Below, in pieces: positions 33,401-45,273 of a DNA stretch of 64,000 bases (the first letter of the stretch is position 1; every line of letters starts with the position of its first letter). The stretch lies in NCBI GenBank assembly GCA_958295665.1, contig OY282560.1, positions 270,111,315 to 270,175,314 on the forward strand, given 5' to 3'. The position numbers were made by a program, and so were the translations under genes. The notes beneath the pieces were generated by a model. It saw only the letters and a program-made list of their open reading frames with translations. It ran no database searches and was not told the DNA's origin. This stretch comes from Tipula vernalis. Its lineage: Eukaryota; Arthropoda; Insecta; Diptera; Tipulidae.

Positions 33401-34601
33401 TTGATGTATTCTGTTCTAGTATATTTTCATGCACCAGGGTGTGGTGTCTTCGGTTACATTGTCTGCATCGAAATTTAGATTTACAAATCGAAACATGGTG
33501 ATTATCATTCAGGCAGTTAAAACATCGGTTTTGTGTTTTCAGGAGATTTCTTCTTTCATCGATTAGCATGTCTTTAAATTTGTTGCATTCAAACAACCTA
33601 TGGCACTCTTTGGGACATAAAGAGCATTCTGGTATTTCTGGATAGTTAGATGTTAGCTGTTTAGAAGAGACGACGTGGCTTCTAACACTTGATTTTTGCT
33701 GATTATATTGTGGATGAATACGCTTGCCTGCACTTTTTATGGAATCAAGCGCATCTATTCTTTGTGCAAGAAAATCAAAAAATTGTTTCACAGTAGGCAT
33801 GTTGTATGTGGCCGAGATTTGAGCCCATTGACTCGTGGTTTCGCTGTCTAGTTTACTGATTAGAATATGGATTAACCAGTGGTCTCTGGTTTCGGCTTCT
33901 TGACGTAAAGCTTTTAGTCCGCGTAGAATTTCATCAGATGTGTCCAAGAGTTGCCTCACATTCGTACTATTTGCAGTCGTTACGGATGGTTGAAACATAA
34001 AATTTTTGATGAATGAGTAAATGGTATGTTTCTTCCTATCATAGCGATCTCGCAGTTTTTGTAATGCCTCGATATAATTCGCATCAGTGGTACTAAAATG
34101 TTTTAGTAGGCTTGCGGCTTCTCCCCTTAATAATCCCTTGAGATACTGCAGTTTTTGTGATGGAGTAATTCTTGGGTTGTCGTGAATGGTTGCACAAAAT
34201 AAATCATGAAACGACTGCCAATCGGTGTAGTCGCCTGTGAATATCGGGATAGACAATTTAGGGAGTTTCACATCCATATGCATTACTCCTGCTGACGTGT
34301 CAAGTAGGGTGTCGTTGAGAGATGTAGTTGGTTCAGCTTTTCTTCTGAGTGCTAAATTTAACCCGGCTACTACTTTGTAGTAATTGTCTTCAAACTCTGG
34401 ATCCAATTCTTCGTCGTTTTTTAAGGTAATTTTGTCTTCCGTTTCGTTAAATTCAGATCGGTATCTTTCAACGTTAGCTAATCTCGCCCTTATATCTTCT
34501 ATACTTGTGGTATCGGTTATGGCGTTAATGAAGTTTATTAATTTGGTCATGTTACCCTTTATGTACGCACGCCTTTTCTTCAAGGAATTGAGTTCAGCCA
34601 T
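30490..34601 (-). pseudogene. BEL/Pao gag-pol, element B, lacking the RT active site
   Basis: ORF 1 (34601-32004, 865 aa) starts MAELNSLKKRRAY. Its gag (DUF1759-type) contains LPKLSIPIFTGDYTDWQSF, and the zinc knuckles run CSLCPKECHRLFECNKF ... CFNCL ... CRQCNRRHHTLVH. The protease has LLDSGSQGSF. The RT N-half has YYLPHHGVIKNSSSTTKLR and TADIEKMYRQVL, and stops after ATRAINEAADKF. The frame breaks at about 32000, and the next frame (to 30490) begins in the region after RNase H. Compared with element C, about 1.1 kb is missing, with YVDD, the rest of RT and RNase H. ORF 2 (31878-30490, 462 aa) is a complete integrase: zinc finger (HHITHLHAGPT ... CVKCVKYR), DDE core (GVDYAGP, QSDNGTNF, HFGGLWEAAVKS) and C-terminal domain. 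Gag, protease and integrase frames are otherwise open. It is non-autonomous. Confidence 0.9.
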
Positions 34602-34870
34602 TTTATTTTTTTTTTTGTTTACGCACTATTAATTTCACTTCACAAATTATGTACTTTAATTTTTACACTTTCGTTTCCCGATAATATTAAATGGTTGGTA
34701 ACGTGTTCGAAACAATACGTGAAATAACACAGTGGATATTTATTGAATAATAGATTTATGGATTGAAACACAATTGTAGTTTTATCAAGTTTATTTAGTT
34801 TTTAGATAATGAAATGCGATACTTGCGGTTTTATGAAGGTGTGTTTTCCAAAATGTAGGTTATGTTTGCT

Positions 34871-34888
34871 ATCCGGCTCGAAGGACCA
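34871..34888 (-). promoter_or_regulatory. primer-binding site of BEL element B (tRNA-Tyr type)
   Basis: The plus strand reads ATCCGGCTCGAAGGACCA, two bases inside the 5' LTR (34891). It is identical to the site in elements A and C. Confidence 0.85.
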
Positions 34889-34890
34889 TA

Positions 34891-36223
34891 TGTTTCGCAC
34901 CAAACTCTGGTATCACGATCAAAACAGACTTGGTACGAAATTGAAGATAGTAGATTGATTGATGGCTATAGGTATGCCAATATTCACTTAATAAAAATTC
35001 CTCGGCTTCGGTTTGATTTAATTTTTATTAATTTTATTTTTTGACTTCACGGTATGGTGGTTGAATTAAGAAGAATTTTATTTTCTATTTTTACCACTTA
35101 TGAAAATGTCATTTACAAAAGGTATAAATTAGTTTGCATATTTTGCATATTTTCGATAGATGGCTATCAAAGGGTATAAATTAATTTACATATTTTACAT
35201 ATTTTCGATAGACAGCTATCTCAGACAAGAATATTGAATCAAATAGATTTATACATAAATTTGACGCTAGATGTCTATGTGGTTACAATAGAGAATGAAA
35301 TTTACAATGTTTATGTGGTTGTTCAATAAGTTTTAAGGTAAACAAAAATACGTTATTTTTGTTTGCCTTATTACAATAAATTTTAAATATGGTAATGTGA
35401 ACTATAGCCACTTTTGTGATTAAAGATATGTATTTTTGAGATATAACATTACATAATATATATAATTTTAATACATGAACTAATTTAATTTTTTATTTTG
35501 TTAGTTTAGGTTACTGCATACTGTTGGAGCAGCAGAACCTTGATGCATCTGAAGAAAGCAAAATATTAATTTAAAACACAGAACACATAAATACATGACA
35601 TCTAAACATCAAACTTTAATTCAATTACATAGGTTACAATTTAAACTTATTTAATCTTATATTAGAAATTTGTTTACATACTTTGTATACACACATTATT
35701 TGACATTTAATTCATGTTTATAGTCTTACCTTAAGTAGTATGTAATTCACAATAGATAATGTTGTATAATAGTATAATGTACCTTTATATTTTGCGATCT
35801 AGTTGTTAAGAGATGGCGGAGCTTGTTGTATTGTTGTAGAGTAAAAATTAAGAAACGATATTGTAGCGTCACATAAAAATAATGGTTATGAGTCACAAAT
35901 TTATGTTGTAAAAAGTCAATTGCGATACAACAGTTGGAAAAGAAGGTTATCAAAAATAAAAATTATATTGTATTTTTATACCAAATAAACGCAGTTGAGT
36001 CCGCTTGTTTCTTTGTTTTTATATCAGCCAAGCGGCATTGATTAAAGTTGAAGGTTCTGGGCTAAATATAGACGTCGAGGAAAGCCCAGTAAAATACACA
36101 TACTGGAGATTATCAACAAGTCACAGGTTGGTATGAAAATTGCTTTGAATTGTTTTTACACGTTAATTTGATTTATTTTCTTTTAGGTATCATCTTATGA
36201 ATAAATCGATTGTGTCTACAACA
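34891..36223 (-). repeat. 5' LTR of BEL element B, with nested insertion
   Basis: Same edges as the 3' LTR. The extra length is a 577-bp insert (35524-36100) plus its 5-bp target copy, and a duplicated CATATTTTCGATAGA.GGCTATC stretch of about 50 bases near 35140-35220. Confidence 0.88.
35524..36100. mobile_element. 577-bp insertion in the LTR, solo-LTR-like
   Basis: Absent from the 3' LTR. Flanked by TACTG on both sides (35519-35523 and 36101-36105). It starts TTGGAGCAGC (preceded by TG) and ends AAATACACA. It contains AATAAA near 35986 and no coding region. Length, a CA end and a 5-bp duplication fit a solo LTR of another retrotransposon; the start is TT rather than TG if the duplication is read as TACTG, so the exact edges are ambiguous. 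A 68-codon minus frame at 35747-35953 is probably spurious. Confidence 0.55.
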
Positions 36224-38030
36224 GATGCATTAGATCAAGAGTCAAAAGGGTCAATTCGCCCACCGGAAAAAACCCATTAAGCTGCTGAAAAATCTCCTCT
36301 AAGGGAGTTTGAAATTTGTTCTAGAAAACTAAAAGAACTAAAGCCCCAAGTAAGTGAAATGGCGGACATCGATGAACGTAAACGGCAAAATAAGTTGAAT
36401 ATCCTATTTTCTAGAATTGTGCATATTGCTGGTCGGTTTCAGCGGCTAGCCAATTCCTCTCCAAAATATCGGGCACAATCTGTCGACATGTTAAGCGCCT
36501 GTGATACCGTATTGGCAGCCATTAAATCATTGATTGAATCAAAATTATCGGTATACGATTTTGAGAAATCTGCTTCCGAAGCTTTGGATAGGCCTCCATT
36601 ACTGTTGGAGCAGAAGCAAGATGGTAGTTTAGAAACAAGTGAATCAGAATCAGAGACAGATGAGGTTACTAATATTGAATTGCTACCTAATACTTCTAAA
36701 GGCGCAATGGAAAACCAAATGCATAAGAATACCCGCAATAATAATAATGGATCTAGAGATTTGAAAGACGTTACAACAGCAGACAATGCTTCCAACATAA
36801 ATGTAAAGTCGGTTTCGACGTAAGAACTAGCATATTATGTGGAAATGGCTCGAAAAATCCCATTATTGACTACAAAGTTACCAGAGTTACCCGTCAGTAG
36901 TAATGCAAATGATTACAATCAAGTTAAGGACAGTACACCGAAGAGAAATTTTCTAACCAATCAAAATGCTTCTCGTGCTGATTGAGATATAAACAATCAA
37001 GAACCTCAGTATCAAAGGCCGGAGCAATTTAGGTTTTAAAATGACTATCGATCGTCGCTTCTTCCAGTTCATAAGTGGAACATAATATTTGACGGGTCTC
37101 CTAGTGGCCCACCGATTGAAAGATTTACACATTTTATTAAGGAAGAACGCTTTAGAATGGTATTGGTCCTATTTGCAGCGTCAAGGTTTTGTACAGTGGG
37201 AACAGTTGACCAATGAAATGCGTATTAGATTCCAGGACCGGAGAACTGATTTTGAAATCCGACAATCCATAGTAGCTAGGAAACAACGACCGCGAGAAAA
37301 TTTTATGGATTTCTATTCCGAAATTTTAGATTCTACATTATCTCTAAGTCAGCCATTACCAGAATCAGAAATATTTTTTATACTGCGTCAAAACATGAGC
37401 TCTGAGTTACAACTGAAACTAGCCGGATGAAGAATTTCATCGGTTCCGGAGCTGGTTAATCAATGTATCGATATTGAAGACACATGGAAAAGGGTAAACC
37501 AATCCCATGATATTAATCACAATTACGTCCATGAATTGTCCACTACAACTGTCCCAACGGTTGGGTTCAATGAATTCCATTTTCCTCAAAATTTCGGTCC
37601 AGCAGTTTCAGAGTCAACAAATCATAATAATCCTTATTGCGGATTCGTCGAAAAACAAGTATACCCTTCTCTTGAGGTTAATGCTATGGCAGGCGAACGA
37701 GGAGGTCGTCAATCAACGTTGACTAGATACAGTTCACCTCCGCGAAATTTACCAACAAATTCCCAAACACGACCAGGTTATGGACCTCGTTCCACTAGGG
37801 TTGATTCACGACTGGTGTTGGGAACTTATTACTATGGATGCGGTGCACCCAATGTGACAAAACCAAACTGTCGCAATTGTAATACGACAAATGCGGAAAA
37901 CCAACCGAGGAAAGTGAAGAAACCTGGGGTTAATTTTTCCCAAGAAACCTACAATACCAGGAAAACAACGGAGGAAGTAGCCTCAAATACGTGCCCCGAA
38001 CTTTATCGCCGGCAGATGTAATTACTGCAG
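36224..38030 (+). pseudogene. gypsy-type gag, 3' part
   Basis: Continues the frame begun at 29694. After one in-frame stop (near 36278) it runs open to 36823, with a helical segment (MADIDERKRQNKLNILFSRI). Near 37070 the sequence WNIIFDGSPSGPPIERFTHF opens the retrotransposon gag capsid domain. After a small deletion the next frame continues LLRKNALEWYWSYLQRQ and RIRFQDRRTDFEIRQ, to 37430 (stop). A third frame (37536-38021) carries a knuckle-like GCGAPNVTKPNCRNC near 37838-37882, where the first Cys of a CCHC box is replaced by Tyr. This layout matches Ty3/gypsy-type gag proteins of insects. No protease or pol follows, because BEL element D begins at about 38180. At least four lesions. It could have been a gag-only element or an element lost downstream. 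Confidence 0.72.
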
Positions 38031-38179
38031 ATATTCATACTTATAACCATGTCTACAACCCACCTATATTCGACATCAGCTTACATGCTCATTCTCAAGT
38101 TCCCTCAAATCAATTAGGCGTTTCGGCACAAGATAAGTGCACTCAATCAACGCAAATCAGGTCACAACCAAATGAAAAT

Positions 38180-38862
38180 GTTCACGCGTATTTTTTGCTT
38201 CGCGATTCGCCAAATTAAAAAAAATTAAACTCACTCGCGAGAAATAATGTTCACAAAAACTGTTATTTTTATAATTTTTTATTTTTTTTTGTAAATAATT
38301 CACAATATTTTTGTTTTAAATATAGTTTATTTCAATAATTTATATATTGTAAAAAATCACCTTAATAAAATCGCCAAAATGTCGCTGTTACAAATCTCTT
38401 CCCTTTTCGCTTAAAACTTTTGTAGGATCGCTCGGATGTTAATTCCTTAAATTTCGCCAAATGAATAGACAGACTTTTTTTGATTTTCTTGCAAATTAAA
38501 TTTCCGCGATTCCCCTATTTGGGGAAATTTTATTATTCAAATTTAAATTTCGCACAATTTAAATAGCTCAAAATTGATTGTGCTGAATACAAAATTAGTA
38601 CTTCTATTTTTGATGAATCTCGCATTGTTTTGATTTTGCTATTGACATATTTATAAATGACAAACGGGAAAGTGTAATTATATTTTGTATTGTATAATGA
38701 AAGAAAAAAAAAACCGAAATTAAATTATTTTATTGACAGGGTTTAGCAATTATTTTATGTAAGGTGATTAATTAATTAAGATTCTGATTCTATATAATAT
38801 TAAAGTGTTAAAAAAAAGTTTACTTAATATAATAATAACTATTTTAGGTTACATCTTTAACA
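38180..38862 (-). repeat. 3' LTR of BEL element D
   Basis: On the element strand, the tract GGCCCGGAGTA (38873-38863) is followed by TGTTAAAGATG, the same PPT-LTR layout as in elements B and C. The far edge is uncertain: TG at 38180 or at about 38247. No partner 5' LTR is present in the window. AT-rich, no coding. Confidence 0.6.
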
Positions 38863-38920
38863 TACTCCGGGCCGTTGACGAATATATTTGCTTTCGTCAA
38901 CTACATAGCTAATTCAAAGG

Positions 38921-41900
38921 TTACTTACAAATTTTAGTTATGGGTCGCTTAAATGTGTTTGATGCCGTCTTCACTGTAACTACTCGAGTTAATCCTGTTG
39001 AATCGGGATGATCTGCTACGACTCTACCCATCGCCCACTTGCAAGACGGTAAGTTATCTTCTTTTATTAAGACTAAATCACCCATCTTGACACTTTCCTC
39101 AATATTTCTCCATTTGTTTCTTTGTTGTAGGTTGTTCAAATAATCTTTATGGAACCGCTTCCAGAAACTTTGAGCTCTTTGCTGCACTTGCTGCCATCTA
39201 GATAATCGGTTAGTCGCAATATCGCTGAGATCATGTTCAGGTACAGCTGCTACAGTAGAACCCATCAGGAAATGAGCCGGTGTTAACGCTTCGAAAGAAT
39301 CATCGTCTTCCGAAATTTGGCAAAGTGGTCTGGAATTCAATATAGCTTCAATTTGGCATAATAGTGTACTCATTTCTTCAAACGTCAGGTGACTATTGCC
39401 GGTGACTCGGTTGAGATGAGTTTTAATCGACTTCACAGCTGATTCCCACAATCCACCAAAATGTGGGGCAGAAGGTGGAATATGATGCCAGTTTATTTGG
39501 TTGCATGTACAGAAATCTGAAATGACTTTTTTATTAATTTCTGTGTTATTGGATTTAAATACCTCTTTCAGCTTTCTGTTTGCACCGATGAAATTTGTAC
39601 CATTATCTGAATAAAGGTTGCTTGGCACATTTCTTCTCGCCGAAAATCTTTTTAGCGCAGCAATGAAGGCATCAGTCGTTAGGTCTGTGACTGCTTCTAT
39701 GTGTATAGCTTTGGTTGCCATACAAACAAAAATCGCGATGTAACCTTTAACTAATTTTGCTCCACGACCTCTTTTGCTGGCTAGAAGTATAGGTCCGGCA
39801 TAATCTATACCGGTGTTCGTGAATGGTTTCGCAGGTGTAATACGAACAGAAGGTAAATTTCCCATAAGTTGCTTTGCTGTTTTTGCTCTATTTTTGAAAC
39901 ACTGAATGCACTTCCTGACTTCGGCCGTTACGGTTGCTCTTCCGTTCACGATCCAATAAGCTTGTCGGATAAGATGGGATGTATGAGATGGGCCAGGATG
40001 GAGATATTTTTTATGGTAATAGGAAATGATCATTCTACTTAGGATGTGTGACTTTGGTAGAATAATAGGATGTTTAAAATCGTAAGAATACGCTGAGTTG
40101 TCTAACCTCCCACCGACACGCACTAGACCATTTACATCCACAAATGGCGTAAGATTTAAAATTTTATGATTTTTAGACAACTTCTGACCTTTCGCTAGCA
40201 TTCTTATTTCGTTGGCGTATTCTTTGTGCTGCACCCATTTTATTAGCTTCTCGGTGGCCTTATTGATTTCTGCTAAATTTATCGCCGAAGTAGTACGTTT
40301 TCCCTTCTCCTTTTTCACGTTTTCGATAAATCTATAAATAAAACTTAATATTCTTATCACTTTAGTGAAGGAAAACGTTTTATTTAATATTAATTGAAAT
40401 ATTTCGATTTCTTCACTCTGACATTCGGTAGCAAACAATGGCATCAAGGGTGGCTGCTTTCTCATTTCACAAATGGTATCATCATAAAAAACTTGTTGTT
40501 TTACGGTTGGCCATGTATTTTCTGGCTCTTTTAGCCATAGCGGGCCGTGCCACCATTGTTGGATCGTCAGAAGCTTGGATGGTAGAACCCCTCTAGAAGC
40601 GTAGTCGGCTGGATTATTGTCAGATTTAATGTGGTACCAGTGGTTCCTAGGTAGCAACTCTTGTATTTCCGATACACGGTTAGCCACAAAAGTTTTCCAT
40701 TTAGTTGGATGATCGGACAGCCAAGCTAAAACAATAGCTGAATCCGTCCAACCATAAACCGGTACCTCTTTAGATAGAGTTTCCCGCACTTGTTGAGGAG
40801 CTTTGCCAGCAAGTGAGCACCGCACAGTTCCAATCTGGGAAGCGAAATTTGTTTTATTGGTGCAACTTTTGTTTTGGAGGTGATGAGTTCGACTCGCATT
40901 TCTCCATACTCATCTTTAAATCGACCGTAGACTACTGCTGAATAGGCTCGCTCGCTCGCGTCGCAAAAACCATGCAGTTGTACTTCTTTCCCGTTGGCAT
41001 GTCTTTTTAGTTTGAGCTGCTCAAATTGTGGAAGTTCTCTCTTAAGCTGATTCCAAACTATCGCAATGTCATCAGGCAGCTCATCGTCCCATTCCAATTT
41101 CCTTAGCCATAATTTCTGGTACAGAATTTTGGCCATCACTATCGACGGGGAAAGCAGTCCAAGAGGATCAAAAACTTTGGAAGCATTCGCTATTAAGGTT
41201 CGCTTGGTTGGAGTTTTTTCTTCAGGTAAATTAACTTTAAATGATAGTAGGTCATTATTCGAGTCCCATTGAAAAAATAAGATTTTTGTGAATGAATTAG
41301 CTTCTTCAAAAGGAACCATTGACTTCTCTTCATCCAAGGATTGATCCAATAATTCATGAGCGTTGGATTTCCACTTTCGCAAGTTGAATCCTCTTTGAGA
41401 AAGTATATCAGTCAATTTTTGCTTTAAATATTTTGCTTCCGCCACTGTGTTTGCTCCAGATATGTAATCATCTATATAGAATTTATTTATAATCTCGTTT
41501 GCGATGATTGGATGTTCCTTTTCGAAATCACACGCAGCCTGTTGTAGTGATCGAATGGCTAAGAACGCTGAACTGGACATCCCAAAAGTCACAGTGGTTA
41601 ATTTGAAATGCTTTATTGGGTCGCTTACTCTCTCTCGCCAAAGGATTCGCTGAAAATCTTGGTCTTCATCAGCTACCATCACTTGCCGGTACATTTTCTC
41701 AATATCGGCTATAAGTGCAATCTTATTGTACCGAAAGTTCATCAGAGTTGTCCATAGGGTGGGCTGGATAGTTGGACCGATCATTAGCATATCGTTGATG
41801 CAATTCCCGTTAGTCGTCTTACTAGACCCATCAAAAACAACACGTAGCTTCGTGGTGGTGCTCTCAATTTTTGTGACGGCGTGATGTGGCAAGTAGTAGC

Positions 41901-42807
41901 TTGATTTTTCTTGAACGTCCTTCGTAATGGTAGGTATTTCTAGTAAATGTCCCAATGTGATGTATTCTTGCATGACTTTGGTGTATTGAGTTTTTAATGC
42001 AGCATCACTGTTCAATTTCTGCTCCAGGTTAAAGAATCTTTTTCTTGCGATGCCTATCGAATTCCCCATTGCTGAAGACGATTTTTTGAATGGTAATTTC
42101 ACTATGTATTTACCGCTGATGTGCCGCTGAAAATTATTTTTGAAATGTTCTTCACAGTCGCTCTCTTCTTTGGAATATGGATTGCATGCGGGAATTTCTT
42201 CTAATTCCCAAAACTTTTTTAAGGTTTCGTCGACGTTTATGCCGATGTGAAAATTAAGACTCATTTTGCAATTCTCGCTTTCTTTCTTAGTTGCTTCACC
42301 TGATAAAATCCATCCAAACATTGAATTTTGCGCAATCAAATTATCTTCCAAATTGTCAATACGGCCTTCTCGTAACACATTGAAAAAATGATCTGCTCCA
42401 ATTATTAAATCTACTGCTGCAGGCTTATAAAATTGTGAATCTGCCAATTGTAAATCATGAATTTTCTGGAGATTGCCTGCATTTATTTCACAAGTTGGTA
42501 GACAGCTGGTAAGTTTGCGTAACACAAGAACATCGATTTTAAGTGCTTCGGCTTTGGAATATAGTGATACCGCTTCGATCGTCATCATGCCTCTCGTCGA
42601 TTCACTGCCAGGTGTGAGACCTTTTATTAATATATTCGCTTTTTTTCGTGCCAATGCAAGTCGCTGAGCACAAGATTCGGATATAAACGAAGCTTGTGCT
42701 CCTGAATCTAATAAAACTCGACATCTCTGGTAATTATTTGATGAATCCAAGACCATAATAACAGCAGTAGGAAGCAGAGCTGTAAATCGCTTAGTGGTCA
42801 TGGCCAC
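38921..42807 (-). pseudogene. BEL/Pao pol, element D (protease, RT, RNase H, integrase)
   Basis: ORF 1 (42807-40726, 693 aa) holds a retropepsin-type protease (LLDSGAQASFIS), then the RT: YYLPHHAVTKIESTTTK, LIADIEKMYRQV and the catalytic site FYIDDYISGA (YIDD in place of YVDD). RNase H begins with HGFCDASERAYSAVVYG and LPRLELCGAHLLAKLL. A frameshift near 40800 shifts into ORF 2 (40825-38921, 634 aa), which finishes RNase H (VYGWTDSAIVLAWL, DNNPADYASRG). Integrase follows: zinc finger (YHKKYLHPGPSH ... CIQCFKNR), core GIDYAGP, YSDNGTNF, HFGGLWESAVKS, and the C-terminal domain (DNLPSCKWAMGRVV). The overlap of the two frames (40726-40825) is where the frame was lost. ORF 1 begins right before the protease, so the gag is absent. 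Confidence 0.9.
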
Positions 42808-42894
42808 TCAATCAACGATCTCAGCCTTCACGCGAGCGCAGCTTAGTCTCATAAACCAGCCCCATGCTCTGTCATCCCTCGCCGCGGAACCTCT

Positions 42895-43523
42895 TCAAAC
42901 AGCTCCGCACCTATGCTCTGTGCTGCAGCCGAGATTGGTGCACGCACCTACCTGAAACACTCCTAATTTTGTGACTCTGTTCTTACCAATGGTCTTAGTA
43001 GGCACCTTACACAACCCAACGTGCTTCTGTTTTACTGCAAAGCATGCGCCACCTGATAACTCAGGTGCCGATTGATCCACCTGCAACACAATATCTGCGT
43101 TGCCATTCTGTAATGTACTTGTGTCAATGGAGCTGATCACTAGCTCCGTTCCAGTGGATTTCTTATCATTATCATTATGAGTCTGCTTCTCTACCTGTAC
43201 CTTATCATTATCATTATGAGTCTGCTTCTCTACCAGTTTATATCCTCTTGCACTTCTTCTGCTTTCTTCAGCTATATTTCTTTCCAAAGTTCACCTTCGC
43301 CAATTTCCGCTATATTTGATACTAACTCTTCATCTTCCTAATATACTTTCTGTTCTGCTGGCCTTTCAACTTGTTCTAGCAGACCTATCTCCTTCTGTTT
43401 TTCTACTCTTTTGTTCATGGGCTCTTCACTTATTATTACCACCCTGGATAGTTTGGCTGCTATACCGTTCGGTGAACTCACACCTCTATCCAAATCAATG
43501 TTCATCTGACGTAGCATGCGCAC
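42895..43523 (-). CDS. unrecognised coding-like remnant with 36-bp tandem repeat
   Basis: Two minus-strand frames (43523-43338, 61 aa; about 43287-42895, 130 aa) read as polar, acidic and basic protein without a known domain. The second contains VEKQTHNDNDK twice, from a 36-bp tandem duplication at about 43160-43230. It ends in a short cysteine-containing tail (CTNLGCSTEHRC). Neither has a convincing ATG (the second appears to start at TTG). It lies between the truncated BEL D and the Helitron 5' end, so it may be the residue of another element's gag. I cannot name it. Confidence 0.3.
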
Positions 43524-43799
43524 CGTTATATCTCTATATATATAAAAATGACGTGTGTGTTTGTAACACTAAAACTTAAGAACCACTGCACCGATTTTAA
43601 TAAAAATTTGTATGTGTGTTCTATGGGTCGTGAGGAGTGTTTTCGTATAGTTTATTTTTTGTCCGATAGATAGCGCAAGATTTTTTTTTTTTTTTTTTTT
43701 TTCAAGTATAAAAAATTATTTTCACTAGATTTTAATAAGTATCGTTGGGTATATCTTTAAAAAAAAAAAAAAAAACTATTCTACAAACGAATGCACATT

Positions 43800-44113
43800 A
43801 CGGTGTGTTGCGAAATAATAATAATGAATCAAAAGAAGATTTAATTTTAACTGTATATCCCAATATTGCACTTAATTATACAAATCATTGCGTTAGTGAC
43901 TTTAATATTGACATTTAAAGTAAGATTTATGGCCAAACCAAAACATACAAATCCATTGATTGCGTTATGGATCCAGATGAAGTTGTGAACTGGGTTCAAT
44001 TTCTAAATTCACTTGATTTGCCTGGAAATCCACGCCACATTCTACAATTAAAAATTGGTATGCCAATAATTCTTTTACGCAAATTAAATCCACCACGGGT
44101 AGGCCGCGCTTAA
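43800..44113 (+). pseudogene. second, partial Helitron helicase fragment
   Basis: In two frames this stretch encodes the C-terminal helicase region. ESKEDLILTVYPNI near 43825 corresponds to ESKEELIESVYTNI of the full helicase (near 54580), and DEVVNWVQFLNSLDLPG near 43980 to DEVVNYPTEFLNSLDLPG (near 54775). Then LQLKIGMPIILLRKLN follows, matching LQLKIGVPIILLRNIN. It breaks off at about 44113. It is diverged from the main gene, so it is not a recent internal duplication. It sits upstream of the Rep gene, inside the Helitron ends. Confidence 0.75.
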
Positions 44114-44266
44114 AGACATTTGGAGTTTTATTCTAATCAATATTTTTACATAATACGGATATTTTAAATCAAAAAAATTTACAAAGTATTAAAAAGAATT
44201 TAAAGGTAATAAATAAAAAATGTATGATACGAGGTTAAGTTAAATAGACATTTTTATTTATTTGTT

Positions 44267-45273
44267 ATGCAGATTTTATATGTGAAAATTAAAATGCCAC
44301 GTAAAGTTTCAAATATTGGTCGCAACACATGTCGAAACAATCAAATAAGAACACGACGTTCAAATGAAACACCAGCTGAACATAGAGAACGGATTGGAAG
44401 GGTTAGATTGGAAATATCACAGTTACGTGCAAATGAATCAGCTGAACAATACGAATTAAGAAATGAATCAAATCGAATTGGAAATAGACAAGCAAGAAGA
44501 AGCACATCAAATACAAATAGGATAGATAATATTTAATAAGCTTGCTTTTCGTTATGATCATACAATTGATTATAGCTTAAATCCAATTATTACTATAAGC
44601 GGTATGAATAACATTTGTGTGCATTGCAAAGCCTTAAAATTCAAAAATGAAGCTCATGGCTTGTGTTGTGCAAATGGTAAGGTAAATTTGCCAGTTTTAA
44701 TTGATCCACCAGAGCCATTGCTAACATTAATTTCGGGAACAACACGACAGTCGAAGCATTTTTTATCAAACATTCGAAAATACAATAACTCTTTTCAAAT
44801 GACTTCTTTTGGTGCTACAAATATTATTACTGATAATTTCATGCCAACATTCAAAGTTCAAGGCCAAATTTATCACTCAGCAGGTTCTTTATTACCACTT
44901 CCAGATGATACACATAAATTTCTACAAATTTATTTTATTGGAAATTCTGATGATGAATTAAATGTACGTTGTGAAATCAATTCATGTACAAGAAGAGTAA
45001 TTATAGAATCATTACAAAATTTATTTCATGAACATAATGAACTAATTAAATTATTTAAAACGTCACTTGAAAAAATGCCATCGGATAATCATAGAATAGT
45101 AATTAGAGCCGATAAAACTCCTATTGGAGAACACTCTAGAAGATTTAATGCACCAACAATCAATGAAGTTGCGATAGTTATTGCTGGAGACCAATTTGAA
45201 TCACGTGACATTATATTACATCGCAGAAATGATAGACTTCAACGTGTTTGTGAAACACATAGGTCTTATGATG
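44267..45273 (+). pseudogene. Helitron Rep-helicase gene, N-terminal part
   Basis: ORF 44267-44536 (89 aa) is a basic/polar N-terminal segment with repeated RxxNES and RRSNET units, common in Helitron proteins. After a frame change, 44550-45273 encodes the Helitron-like N domain: AFRYDHTIDYS, a zinc-binding CVHCKALKFKNEAHGLCC, then FHSAGSLLP-like IYHSAGSLLPLPDDTH. The frame reaches CETHRSYD and is cut by BEL element C. The frame resumes at 51769 with ALQYPIIFWQGQDGYH, as expected for the Helitron consensus order. It is listed as a pseudogene because it is split and frameshifted. Confidence 0.82.

Larger units (their letters stand above)
29795..36223 (-). mobile_element. BEL/Pao retrotransposon B, nearly full length
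   Basis: Two LTRs (3' LTR 29795-30497; 5' LTR 34891-36223 including an insert) begin TG and end CA. A perfect 5-bp target duplication GATGC flanks the element, as expected for BEL. The primer-binding site is at 34871-34888 and the polypurine-type tract at 30498-30508. The coding region on the minus strand is split by a deletion. The element sits inside a gypsy-type gag gene. The 5' LTR carries a 577-bp LTR-like insertion and a roughly 50-bp internal duplication near 35110-35220; otherwise the LTRs look very similar. Confidence 0.9.
38180..42807 (-). mobile_element. BEL/Pao retrotransposon D, 5'-truncated
   Basis: 3' LTR (about 38180-38862), polypurine-like tract, then most of pol. Gag, primer-binding site and 5' LTR are missing: the recognisable frame begins near 42807 just ahead of the protease, and the DNA beyond belongs to something else. 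Coding damage is light (one frameshift), so the truncation is the main defect. Confidence 0.82.

Noticed and set aside
34871..34888. Possible tRNA-Tyr gene
   Set aside because: Only the last 18 bases including CCA are present. CCA is not encoded in animal tRNA genes, and the place next to an LTR marks a primer-binding site.
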